From NCBI GenBank assembly GCA_016287675.1, contig JAEFAR010000011.1, positions 1-61,989 of the forward strand: 61,989 bases of DNA. Direction: 5' to 3'. Source of the DNA: Lachnospiraceae bacterium. GTDB lineage: Bacteria; Bacillota; Clostridia; Lachnospirales; Lachnospiraceae. The notes below the pieces were generated by a model that was given only the letters and a program-made list of their open reading frames with translations, did no database searches and was not told the DNA's origin. Below are positions 33,057-42,426 of the stretch, piece by piece (the stretch's first letter is position 1; every line of letters starts with the position of its first letter). The position numbers and the translations under genes were made by a program.

Positions 33057-34637
33057 TCAGATATTCAAAAGATCGCTGTATGCCTTAAGAGCACCATCTG
33101 TCTCGTGAGCAAGTACCTTCTTTGCAAGGACCTTACCCAGCTGAACGCCTTCCTGGTCGAAACTGTTAACGTTCCAAAGGAAGCCCTGGAACATTACCTT
33201 GTTCTCAAAGTGTGCAAGGATCGCACCCAGTGCCTCGGGTGTAAGTCTGTCGCCGATGATGATGCTTGAGGGACGGTTTCCTTCAAAGTTCTTGTTAAGA
33301 TCATCGTTCTGCTTACCGCAGGCAAAAGCCATGATCTGAGCCGCTACATTTGCGCAGAGCTTCTGCTGGCTGGTGCTGCTCTGGATCACAACATCCGTAT
33401 CCATCTGGTTGTTCCTGAATGCGATGAACTGCATGGGGATCGCATTTGTTCCCTGATGAAGGAGCTGGTAGAAGGAGTGCTGTCCGTTGGTTCCGGGCTC
33501 ACCGAAGATAACGGGGCCTGTAACGTAATTTATCTTCTCACCGAAACGGTTAACGCTCTTTCCGTTGGACTCCATGTCAAGCTGCTGGAGATGAGCAGGG
33601 AAACGGCTCATTGCCTGAGAATAGGGAAGTACAGCCGTTGAAGGATAGCCAAGTACATTTCTCTCGTAAACTCCGATGAGGGCATCAAGCATTGCGGGAT
33701 TCTTCATAGGATCCTTTTCCGCAGCCTTTTTATCCTCTGCTGCAGCGCCGTTTAAGAAACGGGCGAAAATTTCGGGACCAAATGCAAGAGAAAGAACTGC
33801 TCCGCCTACCGCAGATGTGGAGGAGTAACGTCCGCCGATGAAATCGTCCATAAAGAATGCAGCCAGGTAATCAGCGCTCTTTGCAAGGGGTGAAGTCTCG
33901 CTGGTTACAGCGATCATATGCTTTGCAGGGTCAAGTCCGGCCTTCTTTAAAGCGTCCTTTACAAAAGACTCGTTTGTAAGTGTTTCAAGAGTTGTTCCCG
34001 ACTTGGAAACAAGGATGAAAACAGAATGAGCAACGTCTACGCCGTTAAGCACAGCTGCCGCATCATCGGGATCCACATTTGAAATGAACCTTGCTTCCAT
34101 CTTGAAGCATCCGTTCTTCTTTGCCCAGTTTTCAAGAGCAAGATACATGGCTCTGGGGCCGAGATCGCTTCCGCCGATACCGATCTGAACGGCTGTGGTG
34201 AACTTTTCACCCTTTTCGTTAACGATCTTTCCTGCATGGACCGCATTTGCAAAATCGGCGATCTTCTGCTGCTGCTCAACATAGAACTTTCTCTTGTCTG
34301 TGTTTCCGTCAAGGACCGCATTCCCCAGCTGTCCTCTGGTCATGTGGTGAAGCACCATTCTCTTTTCACCGGTGTTGATGACTTCTCCGTTATAGAGAGC
34401 TTCAAATTTCTCATTGAGCTGTGCCTCTTCGGCAAGCTCCTTTAATATCGTAAGTGTTTCGTCATTTACCTGCTTTGCGGCAAAATTGTAACTTAAACCC
34501 GATGACATGGGAACGGAGTATTTTGCTACTCTTTTTGCTCCCTCTTCGCCGGCAAGCACTGTTCTCAAATCTGTTTCAGCAGTGTTTTCAAGCTTTTTAA
34601 CCGTCTTTAACTCATCAAAATTCTTCCAAGAAATCAT
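33057..34637 (-). CDS. pgi: Glucose-6-phosphate isomerase
   Basis: 526 aa, cytosolic glycolytic enzyme interconverting glucose-6-phosphate and fructose-6-phosphate. Motifs are IGIGGSDLGPRAMYLAL, FILVSKSGTTLETLTNE, GGRYSSTSAVGG, the GTNGQHSFYQLLHQGTNAIP segment and QEGVQLGKVLAKK near the C-terminus. This is the longer (non-Bacillus) subtype. It has its own promoter and terminator and is flanked by a structured repeat. AGGAAG precedes the ATG. Confidence 0.97.
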   Translation of the reverse strand: MISWKNFDELKTVKKLENTAETDLRTVLAGEEGAKRVAKYSVPMSSGLSYNFAAKQVNDETLTILKELAEEAQLNEKFEALYNGEVINTGEKRMVLHHMTRGQLGNAVLDGNTDKRKFYVEQQQKIADFANAVHAGKIVNEKGEKFTTAVQIGIGGSDLGPRAMYLALENWAKKNGCFKMEARFISNVDPDDAAAVLNGVDVAHSVFILVSKSGTTLETLTNESFVKDALKKAGLDPAKHMIAVTSETSPLAKSADYLAAFFMDDFIGGRYSSTSAVGGAVLSLAFGPEIFARFLNGAAAEDKKAAEKDPMKNPAMLDALIGVYERNVLGYPSTAVLPYSQAMSRFPAHLQQLDMESNGKSVNRFGEKINYVTGPVIFGEPGTNGQHSFYQLLHQGTNAIPMQFIAFRNNQMDTDVVIQSSTSQQKLCANVAAQIMAFACGKQNDDLNKNFEGNRPSSIIIGDRLTPEALGAILAHFENKVMFQGFLWNVNSFDQEGVQLGKVLAKKVLAHETDGALKAYSDLLNI

Positions 34638-34682
34638 GGTTTACTTCCTTTCTGAATAAAATTCCTTTTATGATCGTGCGAT

Positions 34683-34711
34683 AGTATAATCTAAAATTTC
34701 CGAAATGTAAA
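34683..34711 (-). promoter_or_regulatory. Promoter of pgi
   Basis: Minus strand TTTACA (34711-34706), 17 bases, TATACT (34688-34683). Confidence 0.8.
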
Positions 34712-34748
34712 TAAATCTGTTGTGAACCCATTGTAAAAAATCAGCCGT

Positions 34749-34776
34749 AAAAAAAAGGGCTTCCTTTCGGAAGCCC
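34749..34776 (-). terminator. Terminator of hsp20
   Basis: GGGCTTCC (34757-34764) and GGAAGCCC (34769-34776) form an 8-bp stem, followed on the minus strand by a run of T. Confidence 0.92.
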
Positions 34777-34791
34777 ATGATCTCGGAGAGA

Positions 34792-35256
34792 TCAGCCCGC
34801 AATGGCAACATATTTCTTTTCCTTGACCTCTTTCTGAGGATCCTTTTTAGGAACCGTAAGCTTAAGGATACCATGCTTAAATTCAGCCTTGATGTCCTCT
34901 TCGGTGATGTTCTCGCCGACGTAGAAGCTTCTTGAGCAGGATCCGACGTAACGTTCACGTCTTATGTACTTTCCGCTCTTCTTTTCCTTCTCATCCTTGT
35001 CCAGGCCCTTAACGGCATTGATCGTCATGTACCCGTCATCAAGTGTGATCTGGATCTCTTCCTTTTCAAATCCGGGAAGATCCATCTCAAGTTCATAAGC
35101 ATCATCCAGTTCCTTGACATCTGTTTTCATTATGTGGCCGGCATTCTTACCGTAAAGTTTCTTTTCAGTGTTTCTGAAATCTTTGTCGTCCACGAAAGGG
35201 AAAAAGTCAAAGAAATCATCCAAATAGTTATCTCCAAAAACTGTAGGCATAAACAT
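34792..35256 (-). CDS. Hsp20 small heat-shock protein
   Basis: 154 aa. The alpha-crystallin domain covers about 40-140 (YELEMDLPGFEKEEIQITLD, GSCSRSFYVGENITEEDIKA, GILKLTVPKKDP). It is an ATP-independent holdase chaperone that forms oligomers. Start ATG 35256 has AAGGAGG eight bases upstream. Promoter with CIRCE operator, so repressed by HrcA and induced by heat. Monocistronic. Confidence 0.96.
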   Translation of the reverse strand: MFMPTVFGDNYLDDFFDFFPFVDDKDFRNTEKKLYGKNAGHIMKTDVKELDDAYELEMDLPGFEKEEIQITLDDGYMTINAVKGLDKDEKEKKSGKYIRRERYVGSCSRSFYVGENITEEDIKAEFKHGILKLTVPKKDPQKEVKEKKYVAIAG

Positions 35257-35368
35257 AAGTCATTCCTCCTTCTTACTGCGGTACGTGTTCTTCATGTACC
35301 GAAACTTTTGTTTACGAGTTATTGGAACCTTGGGGAGATTTTTTATTCATCTCCTTTGTTCTGACTAC

Positions 35369-35410
35369 GTTATACCACGATTATTAGCACTCGTCAATAG
35401 TGAGTGCTAA
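35369..35410 (-). promoter_or_regulatory. CIRCE operator and promoter of hsp20
   Basis: CIRCE: TTAGCACTC (35384-35392), nine bases, GAGTGCTAA (35402-35410), an exact match to the HrcA consensus. The minus promoter TTGACG (35397-35392), 17 bases, TATAAC (35374-35369) has its -35 inside the CIRCE loop, so HrcA would block RNA polymerase. Confidence 0.96.
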
Positions 35411-35440
35411 TAATTTTTCTAAAATAATTATAAACACTGC

Positions 35441-35516
35441 GGAAACGTCACGCTGCCTTCGGCAACCTGACCGGACGCCGAAATGCATCTTAGTCGCTTC
35501 GCGAGGCATTTCGGCT
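35441..35516. repeat. 76-bp structured repeat, copy 2
   Basis: 75 of 76 bases match copy 1 at 32972-33047, in the same orientation; the difference is ACCAGAC against ACCGGAC. It lies between hsp20 and the chemoreceptor gene, downstream of the latter. Confidence 0.85.
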
Positions 35517-35523
35517 AACGAAA

Positions 35524-35554
35524 GAAGGCACCTGACCAATGGCCAAGTGCCTTC
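35524..35554 (-). terminator. Stem-loop after the chemoreceptor gene
   Basis: GAAGGCAC (35524-35531) and GTGCCTTC (35547-35554) pair. The T tract on the minus strand is short (TTTCGTT). Confidence 0.55.
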
Positions 35555-35603
35555 CTTCGATAATAAAAGGAAAATTCTTTAAAAAGACATTCTTGTAAGC
35601 AAT

Positions 35604-37724
35604 TTAAACTGTGAATCTGGAGATCGCATCATTCAGCTTCTCAGCATCTTCATTGAGTTCCACAGCCTTGGATGAAAGCTGGGCAATGATCTCTGCCTGC
35701 TGGGTGAGCGTAGCGGTTACTTCCTCGCCGGAAGCAGCCACCTCCTCCGATACTGTGGAGATGTTCTGTAAGGAGTTACGAACACCGTCCTTTTCCTCAT
35801 CAACCTTACGGAGCATAATGAGCGTTTCCCGAAGATCCTTTACAAGAGCTTCAACACTTTCATTGATCCTTGCAAAGACTTCCACCGTCTCATTAAGGGA
35901 CTGAGCCTGCTCCATGATCATCTTTTCGGTCTTCTGAGCTGATTCCGTAGTCTTCTTCGTTGTTTCTTCGATGATGGCAGCGAAACGGTTGATGTTGTTA
36001 CCGGATTCCATTGACTGGTCTGCCAGCTTTCTGATCTCATCCGCAACAACCGAGAAGCCTCTTCCCGCATCTCCCGCACGTGCAGCTTCAATGGAAGCAT
36101 TTAAGGAAAGAAGATTTGTTTCTTCGGAAATATCACTGATAACATTTACAAAGTTCTGTATTTCAAGGGAGTTCTTTTCAACTTCCTTAATATCGTTCAA
36201 AAGCTCCTGTGTGAGCTTAACGGTAACATCCGACTGTCTGTTCAGTGTGGATACGATGGTCCGTCCTTCTTCAACGGCGCCCATAACCTCATCTGCGGCA
36301 CTGCCCATGAGAGTCGTCCTGTTGGAAACCTCCGCAATGTTTTCGGAGAAGCTTACCATCAGGCGGTTACTTCTTTCAGTATTGGATGCCTGATCCATGA
36401 TACCTTTTGCCACTTCATCCATTACATGAGTGGTGTTGTGGGCAGCTTCGCTGATGCTTACGGAGTCCCTGGACACGTCACTGGAAAGACCTGAAACCTT
36501 CTTACTGAATTCCTTCATGTCCATCATGACATCATGTATGCCTGTGATCATGGTGTTCAGGCTCGCCGTAAGGGTTGCAAATTCATCTCTTCTGTAAGTC
36601 TTGAAAACTCTTGTCAGGTCACCGCCTGCTGCTTTCTCAAGTCCTCTGGACATGTGTCTCATGGCCTTGGAAATGCCTGTGGAAATGAAGTATCCGATAC
36701 CGAGAGCAATGACAACAGCTGCAATTACCAATACCAGTGTGATCGTTCTGATGGACCTCACCTGACCGGTCGCATTTGCTTCGGGGATCAGTGCATATAA
36801 GATGAGGCCGGTCCCCTCGACGGGTTCTGCTATCAGCATGTACTTCTTTCCGTTGTATCTGATATCGGAAGAATAGGTTTCTTCCAGATCTTTAATGTCA
36901 TTGTAGAACTTGTGGGAGATAACGTAGCCTTCGTTCTTCTGAAGTTCGGTAACAACGCCGGTTCCGCAGGCCATAGCAACTTCACGGCCGTCTCTCGAGA
37001 TCAGACCCACAAAGCTGTTATCGCCGAAGTCAAGATTTACAAGCATTTCCTCAACTGTGGAAAGCTTCATGTCCAGAATAAGATAATTGTCACCTCTGGT
37101 CATCCTCTGGATGTAGGTAAAAGCGTACTTGGTGGTGTCGGAGCTTGTATACTCATCGATGTAGGAATGATAACCGAACCATCCGTTTCTTGTGGCTGTG
37201 TTTTCAACGAAGTACTGACCTTCGGGACTGCTCTTGAATCCCTGATACTGGTCGCCGGCTTCAAGTTTGAAGCTTAAGGACGACATACCTGTTCCCTGAT
37301 CCGGAATAACGGTGTAGGAGAATATATGGTCATTGGTAGAAAGAAGGTTTGATAGTTCCTTCTTCACTGCCTGCAACTGAGTGGCAAAGCCCGAAGCAGT
37401 CTTGTCTTTATAGTACATTGAATAGAAAGTGGCAGTGTCTGAAGAGAGAACCAGCTCAAGTGCCTTGGTTGAAATGGAGTCACAAACCAGTTCACAATAG
37501 TTTGCTTCCGCAAAAACCGTAGACTTTGCCGTCTCTTTGTAGGTCGAGATGATGCTGTCGGATGCAACATTGTAAGAAACAACACCCAGGATAACGGTAA
37601 GCACCACAGGCACCATGAATGCAATGGAAAGCGTACGTAACAGGCTTGTTCCCATCCCCTTGAATTTGAGATTGGGCTTTTTTTGCTTAAGGTTTTTTAA
37701 ATCCGGCATTTTAAATAGCTTCAT
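35604..37724 (-). CDS. Methyl-accepting chemotaxis protein
   Basis: 706 aa. Membrane helix at about 29-51, a large extracellular sensing domain (about 52-320, probably double-Cache), second helix (about 325-347), HAMP (about 348-400) and a cytoplasmic signalling hairpin with the conserved tip [20 protein letters not shown] plus [18 protein letters not shown]. It transmits ligand binding to CheA/CheW and flagellar motion. The ligand is unknown, but the neighbouring sugar ABC operon makes a sugar or binding protein plausible. No other chemotaxis genes are in the window. Confidence 0.96.
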   Translation of the reverse strand: MKLFKMPDLKNLKQKKPNLKFKGMGTSLLRTLSIAFMVPVVLTVILGVVSYNVASDSIISTYKETAKSTVFAEANYCELVCDSISTKALELVLSSDTATFYSMYYKDKTASGFATQLQAVKKELSNLLSTNDHIFSYTVIPDQGTGMSSLSFKLEAGDQYQGFKSSPEGQYFVENTATRNGWFGYHSYIDEYTSSDTTKYAFTYIQRMTRGDNYLILDMKLSTVEEMLVNLDFGDNSFVGLISRDGREVAMACGTGVVTELQKNEGYVISHKFYNDIKDLEETYSSDIRYNGKKYMLIAEPVEGTGLILYALIPEANATGQVRSIRTITLVLVIAAVVIALGIGYFISTGISKAMRHMSRGLEKAAGGDLTRVFKTYRRDEFATLTASLNTMITGIHDVMMDMKEFSKKVSGLSSDVSRDSVSISEAAHNTTHVMDEVAKGIMDQASNTERSNRLMVSFSENIAEVSNRTTLMGSAADEVMGAVEEGRTIVSTLNRQSDVTVKLTQELLNDIKEVEKNSLEIQNFVNVISDISEETNLLSLNASIEAARAGDAGRGFSVVADEIRKLADQSMESGNNINRFAAIIEETTKKTTESAQKTEKMIMEQAQSLNETVEVFARINESVEALVKDLRETLIMLRKVDEEKDGVRNSLQNISTVSEEVAASGEEVTATLTQQAEIIAQLSSKAVELNEDAEKLNDAISRFTV

Positions 37725-37883
37725 ACTGTTGACCCCCTTGATCAGAGTATCATAACCTCATCCTATGAAATCTTATCATAAATTGGCGGAAAACTCTACT
37801 CATTTTATGCCTATTTATTATCACTTTAACTTAGCGATGCATCCCCCTGTTTTTAAGGTTTCAAAAAAATTCAAGAAAAAAAA

Positions 37884-37903
37884 GAAGCGTTCATTACTGC
37901 TTC
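37884..37903 (-). terminator. Terminator overlapping the YesN stop codon
   Basis: Minus strand GAAGC, loop with the stop TAA, GCTTC, then TTTTTTTT. Confidence 0.75.
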
Positions 37904-38652
37904 TTTTTTGCCGCCACAAACTCTGAGTAGCTCATTCCGGTATATTTCTTAAAACATTTTCCGAAGTAGGCGGTGTCAGGGATACCAACCTCATTGGATG
38001 TGCAGAACATCTTGGCGTTTTCTCCCGCCATGAGGATCGCCCTTTCCATCCTGCATTCCGTCAGATACTCAATGAAGTTCTTCCCCGTCTCCTGTTTAAA
38101 CCTTCTGCTCAGATAACTGGAGCTGAAGCCAAACTGCTGTGCCACAGACGTAAGATTGATCTTCGAATCCCTGTAATTGTTTTCAATGTATTCTCTGATC
38201 TGATCGATGGTGCTCTTGTCCATGGCCGCGTCGTCGTGAGTTTCTGTGATTCCCCTTCTCCTGACCTCCGCAAATTTCCTGTCCAGCTTTTCCTTAAGTC
38301 TTAAGAGTGTCGCAGTGAATTCGGATCTGACTATGGGTTTCAGCATATACTCAAACACCGGCAGACTTACACATCTTCTGGCATATTCAAAATCATCCAT
38401 GGCAGTCATTATTATGATTGCGAGATCCGGATACCTTTTGGAAGCCACTTCGGTGAATTCTATACCGTTCATGAATGGCATGGAAATGTCAACTATGGCA
38501 ATGTCCGGCTTGACATCATCAATAATATTGATGGCTTCTATTCCGCTTCCCGCTTCTCCGACAACGTCCATTTCCAGGGCTCTCCAGTCAATAGAAACCT
38601 TCATCAGGTTTCTTGCGGAGATCTCGTCGTCGATGATCATAACCCTGTACAT
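37894..38652 (-). CDS. YesN-type AraC response regulator
   Basis: 252 aa. Receiver domain (1-120) with IIDDE, acceptor DIAIVDISMPFMNG and YMLKP, and a C-terminal AraC HTH (about 150-250: LTSVAQQFGFSSSYLSRRFK, VGIPDTAYFGKCFKKYTGM). ATG 38652 has GGGAGGGAG and begins just after the kinase stop. It likely activates the upstream sugar transporter operon. The final codons lie within a terminator hairpin. Confidence 0.95.
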   Translation of the reverse strand: MYRVMIIDDEISARNLMKVSIDWRALEMDVVGEAGSGIEAINIIDDVKPDIAIVDISMPFMNGIEFTEVASKRYPDLAIIIMTAMDDFEYARRCVSLPVFEYMLKPIVRSEFTATLLRLKEKLDRKFAEVRRRGITETHDDAAMDKSTIDQIREYIENNYRDSKINLTSVAQQFGFSSSYLSRRFKQETGKNFIEYLTECRMERAILMAGENAKMFCTSNEVGIPDTAYFGKCFKKYTGMSYSEFVAAKKKQ

Positions 38653-38653
38653 T

Positions 38654-40426
38654 TTATTCTCCCTCCCCATTTGATCTCATTGCTATCTTCAGCCTGATCT
38701 CTGTGTATTCACCTTCTTCACTGGTGATCCTTATGGCATCTTTGTCTTTGCAATAGTATCTGATCCTTCTTATGGTACCTTTAAGGCCGAATCCCGAAAG
38801 CGCATCTTCCTCACCGTCATCTTCTGTTTCGGAAAGTATGCTCTCTATCTGCTCTTCGGTCATTCCCACACCTGTATCGTGTACCGTAACGACGAGATCC
38901 TTATTCTCCGGCTTTGCGGAGATCATGATGACCCCCGGTTCCCCCTTGACTCTGATGCCATGATAGATGCTGTTTTCCACCAGCGGCTGCAGAATAAGTT
39001 TGGGTATCATCACATCCAGAACGCTCTCATCTATGTCATATTCATCGTTGATGTTCTCTCCGTACCTCAGTTTCTGTATGGAAAGATAGTCTCTGATGAT
39101 CTGTATCTCTCTTTTTAACGGGATTTCCCTGTCTCCCTTGCTGAGGAAGTTCCTGTAAAAACTTCCCAGAGTCTCCAGCGCGGAATACACCTTGTCAGCA
39201 CCTGCCTCGCAAGCCATGTAGCTGATGGTTTCAAGGGAATTGTAAAGGAAATGAGGCTTGATCTGCTCCTGAAGCACTCTCATTTCTACTCTCTGAACGG
39301 CCTTTTCCTTGTCGATCAGTCTGTTAAGTACTTCCTGAAGGTACTCGTTCATGCTGTTGTAGGAATCCGCAAGCTGTCCGATCTCGTTGTCCGGCATTTT
39401 GACATCGATCTTTTTTAGCCATCCGGATCTTTTGGTGTCCTCCATGGCTTCGGAAAGCTCGAAAATAGGTCCGTTGATATCCTTTGTGATGTAGGAAGCA
39501 AGCATGCTCAAAGATGCGGTAAACGCCCCGAGAAGCAAAAGCAGCACGAAAATGATCATGATAGGGACTCTTGACCTTGAAGGATGTACTCTGCAAAGGA
39601 TTATCAAGGGCAGACCATCGGGCTTGTATCCGGAGACCATGTGAAAATGTCCGTCACCGTTATCCTTGTGTACGATCTTTCCCGTACAGTAGCCTTTATC
39701 AAAAAGATCCGCCAGATCCTTTGCTCCCGCAAGATAAGTTCCATTTTCCGAAACTATGCACACATCCGCATTTTCTATGCTTCCCACGGCTGTTGCCAGC
39801 ATCTTTGTGGAGATGTTCATAAGGAGTATGCCCGTGCGCTTCTGGGAATAAATGTCGTAAACAGCACGGGCAATGGTCACGATCTGATCCCCGCTCTGCC
39901 TGAACACTGCGTAATTACCGTTCATACGGATGATGGCTCCGCCCAGTTTCTCATAGATCTCTTCCTTCCAGACACCTGTATTCATGGTCTCATGGTCAAT
40001 GTAGTATATGCCTTTTCCGGTGGAAATGTACTCTCCGTCGTTTCTGAAAATGAAAACGGAATCGATACTGTTACACACATTCAGCACGTCATTTACACCG
40101 TAGATCGTGTCATTCCTGAGTCCCGGATCCACCTCATCCGCCCTCATGAATTTCATGACCTGCTGATTGATCATGATGAGCCTGGAAATGTCCTTGTAGT
40201 TTGCAATATTACCGTTGATGGTGGCGGTAACGCCGTTGATCAGTGTTTCCGCTTCCCTTATGGTGTTTTCCTTTTTAGTATTCAGGTTGATCATGATCAT
40301 GGCAGCCGCAAAAGTGACGGCCAAAAGGCCAAGGATCATGGCTAAAATACTCCAAAGGCGCACAGCAAGGGAATTGTGTGCGCCGGAATCAAAAAACTTA
40401 TTCAGATAATTCTTAACCCATTTCAT
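38654..40426 (-). CDS. YesM-type sensor histidine kinase
   Basis: 590 aa. First helix (about 23-47), a large extracellular domain (about 48-288), second helix (about 290-315), HAMP (about 316-370) and kinase core: EQIKPHFLYNSLETISYM, LQPLVENSIYHGIR, HDTGVGM and FGLKGTIRRI. It is in one operon with SBP, two permeases and the regulator, so it should sense the sugar imported by that transporter, perhaps through the binding protein. Confidence 0.95.
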   Translation of the reverse strand: MKWVKNYLNKFFDSGAHNSLAVRLWSILAMILGLLAVTFAAAMIMINLNTKKENTIREAETLINGVTATINGNIANYKDISRLIMINQQVMKFMRADEVDPGLRNDTIYGVNDVLNVCNSIDSVFIFRNDGEYISTGKGIYYIDHETMNTGVWKEEIYEKLGGAIIRMNGNYAVFRQSGDQIVTIARAVYDIYSQKRTGILLMNISTKMLATAVGSIENADVCIVSENGTYLAGAKDLADLFDKGYCTGKIVHKDNGDGHFHMVSGYKPDGLPLIILCRVHPSRSRVPIMIIFVLLLLLGAFTASLSMLASYITKDINGPIFELSEAMEDTKRSGWLKKIDVKMPDNEIGQLADSYNSMNEYLQEVLNRLIDKEKAVQRVEMRVLQEQIKPHFLYNSLETISYMACEAGADKVYSALETLGSFYRNFLSKGDREIPLKREIQIIRDYLSIQKLRYGENINDEYDIDESVLDVMIPKLILQPLVENSIYHGIRVKGEPGVIMISAKPENKDLVVTVHDTGVGMTEEQIESILSETEDDGEEDALSGFGLKGTIRRIRYYCKDKDAIRITSEEGEYTEIRLKIAMRSNGEGE

Positions 40427-40492
40427 AGATCCGTACCCCGATACATTCTTCTATGACTGCATTCTAACATATCCGGGGGGATTTTTAAAGCA

Positions 40493-41350
40493 TTAACCTT
40501 TAATGGCTCCGGCCATAAAGCTTGATTGTATTTTCTTGCTCAGGAAAACATAAACCAGAAGTGTGGGGAAGGTAGCCAGAACAAGTGCGGCTCCTACGGG
40601 GCCCCAGTCTGTGGTGTGTGTTCCGAAAAGCTCATTGATACCTGCAGGTAATGTCTTGTACTGGGTTCTGGAGTTAAATACGTTGGCAAACATGAGTTCG
40701 TTCCAGCACTGCAGGAATGTGTAGATCCCGATGGTGGAAAGAGCCGGTGTCATGAGAGGCACAATGACCTTAAAGAAGGTTCCCCAGATACCGCAGCCGT
40801 CGATCTTGGCCGCTTCGTCCAGTTCCTTCGGTATGTCGTCCATAAATCCCATGCAGATGAGTATCGCCATGGCAAGCGAGAAAGCAGAATAGGGAATTAT
40901 CAGCGCCTGATAGCTGTTCAGCTGATGGAGATTTTTCAGTGTCATGTAAACCGGAAGGATTGCGGAATGAATGGGAATGGTGAGTCCCAGCATGAAGAAC
41001 TTGTTCATGATCTTCCTGCCCTTCCAGACTATCCTTGACATGGCATAGGTCGCCATGACCGCTGCGATCAGCGTCAGAACAATTGTTGCCGCGGAAATGA
41101 TGATACTGTTGAGGAAATATATGCCCATCTTACCGCCGGTCATTGCCCGTGCATAGTTTTCCCAGAGCCAGTTCTTGGGGAGTCCCGCGATGTTATCACC
41201 GAAGATCTCTGCATTATCCTTAAGGGAGAACGTAAACATCCAGTAAATGGGGAAAATGTTTATCAAAGTCCATATGGTAAGTAATGTGTAGATGATGGGC
41301 TTTATTATGGGATTAGTTTTTTTGACTTTATAAATCTCGTTCTCGTTCAT
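40493..41350 (-). CDS. Carbohydrate ABC transporter permease (MalG type)
   Basis: 285 aa, six membrane helices. The cytoplasmic EAA loop is DIPKELDEAAKIDGCGIWGT; the C-terminus FMAGAIKG is typical of the MalG class. ATG 41350 with AAGGAGG, so the MalF-type gene stop (41352) just precedes it. Part of an SBP-permease-permease-kinase-regulator operon. No ATPase gene is in it; a shared MsmK-type ATPase is expected elsewhere. Confidence 0.94.
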   Translation of the reverse strand: MNENEIYKVKKTNPIIKPIIYTLLTIWTLINIFPIYWMFTFSLKDNAEIFGDNIAGLPKNWLWENYARAMTGGKMGIYFLNSIIISAATIVLTLIAAVMATYAMSRIVWKGRKIMNKFFMLGLTIPIHSAILPVYMTLKNLHQLNSYQALIIPYSAFSLAMAILICMGFMDDIPKELDEAAKIDGCGIWGTFFKVIVPLMTPALSTIGIYTFLQCWNELMFANVFNSRTQYKTLPAGINELFGTHTTDWGPVGAALVLATFPTLLVYVFLSKKIQSSFMAGAIKG

Positions 41351-41351
41351 C

Positions 41352-42338
41352 CTAATCCTCCTTCCTGAAAGCCGCACCGATCAACAACGCAAAAGCAAAG
41401 CATAAAATTATGAGGATAACTGCAATTGTACTTCCCATACCGTAACGGTTTCTAAGGAACATAAGGCTGATCATCAGGGTACTGGGCACTTCTGTTGAAT
41501 GGAAAGGTCCGCCGTTGGTTAAAACATAAATAAGGTCAAAGGACTTAAGGGAGCCCGTTACCGCAAAAATAACGCTGATCTTTATTATGGGCTTTATGTA
41601 GGGGAGCACGATATATCTGTTGACCTGCCCCGCAGACGCTCCGTCAAGCATTGCGGCTTCTCTCAGGTCAACGGGAACGCCTTTAACGCCCGCATACATA
41701 AGAAGCATATGGTATCCGACGTACTGCCAGAGGATGGGGACAAAGGCAGCGCCGAGAGCGATCTTCTGGTTCCCGAGCCAGAGAACGTCTTTCACGTCGC
41801 CTGACCATTTAACCAACACATCTTCCAACGTTTTTAGTACTATCACGTTCCCTTCAGGATCGTTCGTTTTTTCCACCGCAATTGCTCTCAATGCTGCATT
41901 CAAAAGGCCGTAATCGGGGTTGTAGATCTTTAACCACAATTGACCGATAACCACCGTGGAGATCAGCACCGGTGCGAAGAAAACGGACAGGAAGCCTCTT
42001 TCTCCCTTTATCCCTTTTCCGAGCGCCAGCGCCAACGCAAGCGACAGAGGTAATTGTATAAAAACCGATAAAACTGCAAGAAGCAGCGAATTTCTCAAAG
42101 CCAGACCGAACTTAAAATCCTCACTTGTAAAAAGTTCTGCGTAATTCTTAAATCCTACAAATGTTCTGCTTCCCATTCCGTTCCAGTCAAAGAAACTGTA
42201 GTAGGTCGACATGAAGATGGGAGCGATCAGCACACCGACAAAGAGTAAAAGTGCCGGCGCAAGGAAGGCCGCTATGGTCAGGCCTTTCATGATCTCTTTT
42301 TTTCTGTTTTTATCTGAGGTGATATCTGATGTTCGCAT
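41352..42338 (-). CDS. Carbohydrate ABC transporter permease (MalF/UgpA type)
   Basis: 328 aa, six membrane helices, EAA loop PVDLREAAMLDGASAGQVNR. A periplasmic insertion of about 40 residues (EKTNDPEGNVIVLKTLEDVL) lies between helices 3 and 4. It is separated from the SBP gene by a stem-loop that can reduce readthrough. It pairs with the MalG-type permease. Confidence 0.93.
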   Translation of the reverse strand: MRTSDITSDKNRKKEIMKGLTIAAFLAPALLLFVGVLIAPIFMSTYYSFFDWNGMGSRTFVGFKNYAELFTSEDFKFGLALRNSLLLAVLSVFIQLPLSLALALALGKGIKGERGFLSVFFAPVLISTVVIGQLWLKIYNPDYGLLNAALRAIAVEKTNDPEGNVIVLKTLEDVLVKWSGDVKDVLWLGNQKIALGAAFVPILWQYVGYHMLLMYAGVKGVPVDLREAAMLDGASAGQVNRYIVLPYIKPIIKISVIFAVTGSLKSFDLIYVLTNGGPFHSTEVPSTLMISLMFLRNRYGMGSTIAVILIILCFAFALLIGAAFRKED

Positions 42339-42360
42339 GTTATCATTCCTTTTAAAAAAC

Positions 42361-42392
42361 GGCCTTTCCTATATTTTGTTATAGGGAAGGCC
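42361..42392 (-). terminator. Intercistronic attenuator stem-loop
   Basis: GGCCTTTCCTATA (42361-42373) and TATAGGGAAGGCC (42380-42392) pair with one mismatch; a T run follows on the minus strand. It lies between SBP and permease genes and probably makes the SBP more abundant than the permeases. Confidence 0.8.
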
Positions 42393-42426
42393 GCCCCGTT
42401 AATTGGAGAAAAATTGAAGATGAAAA

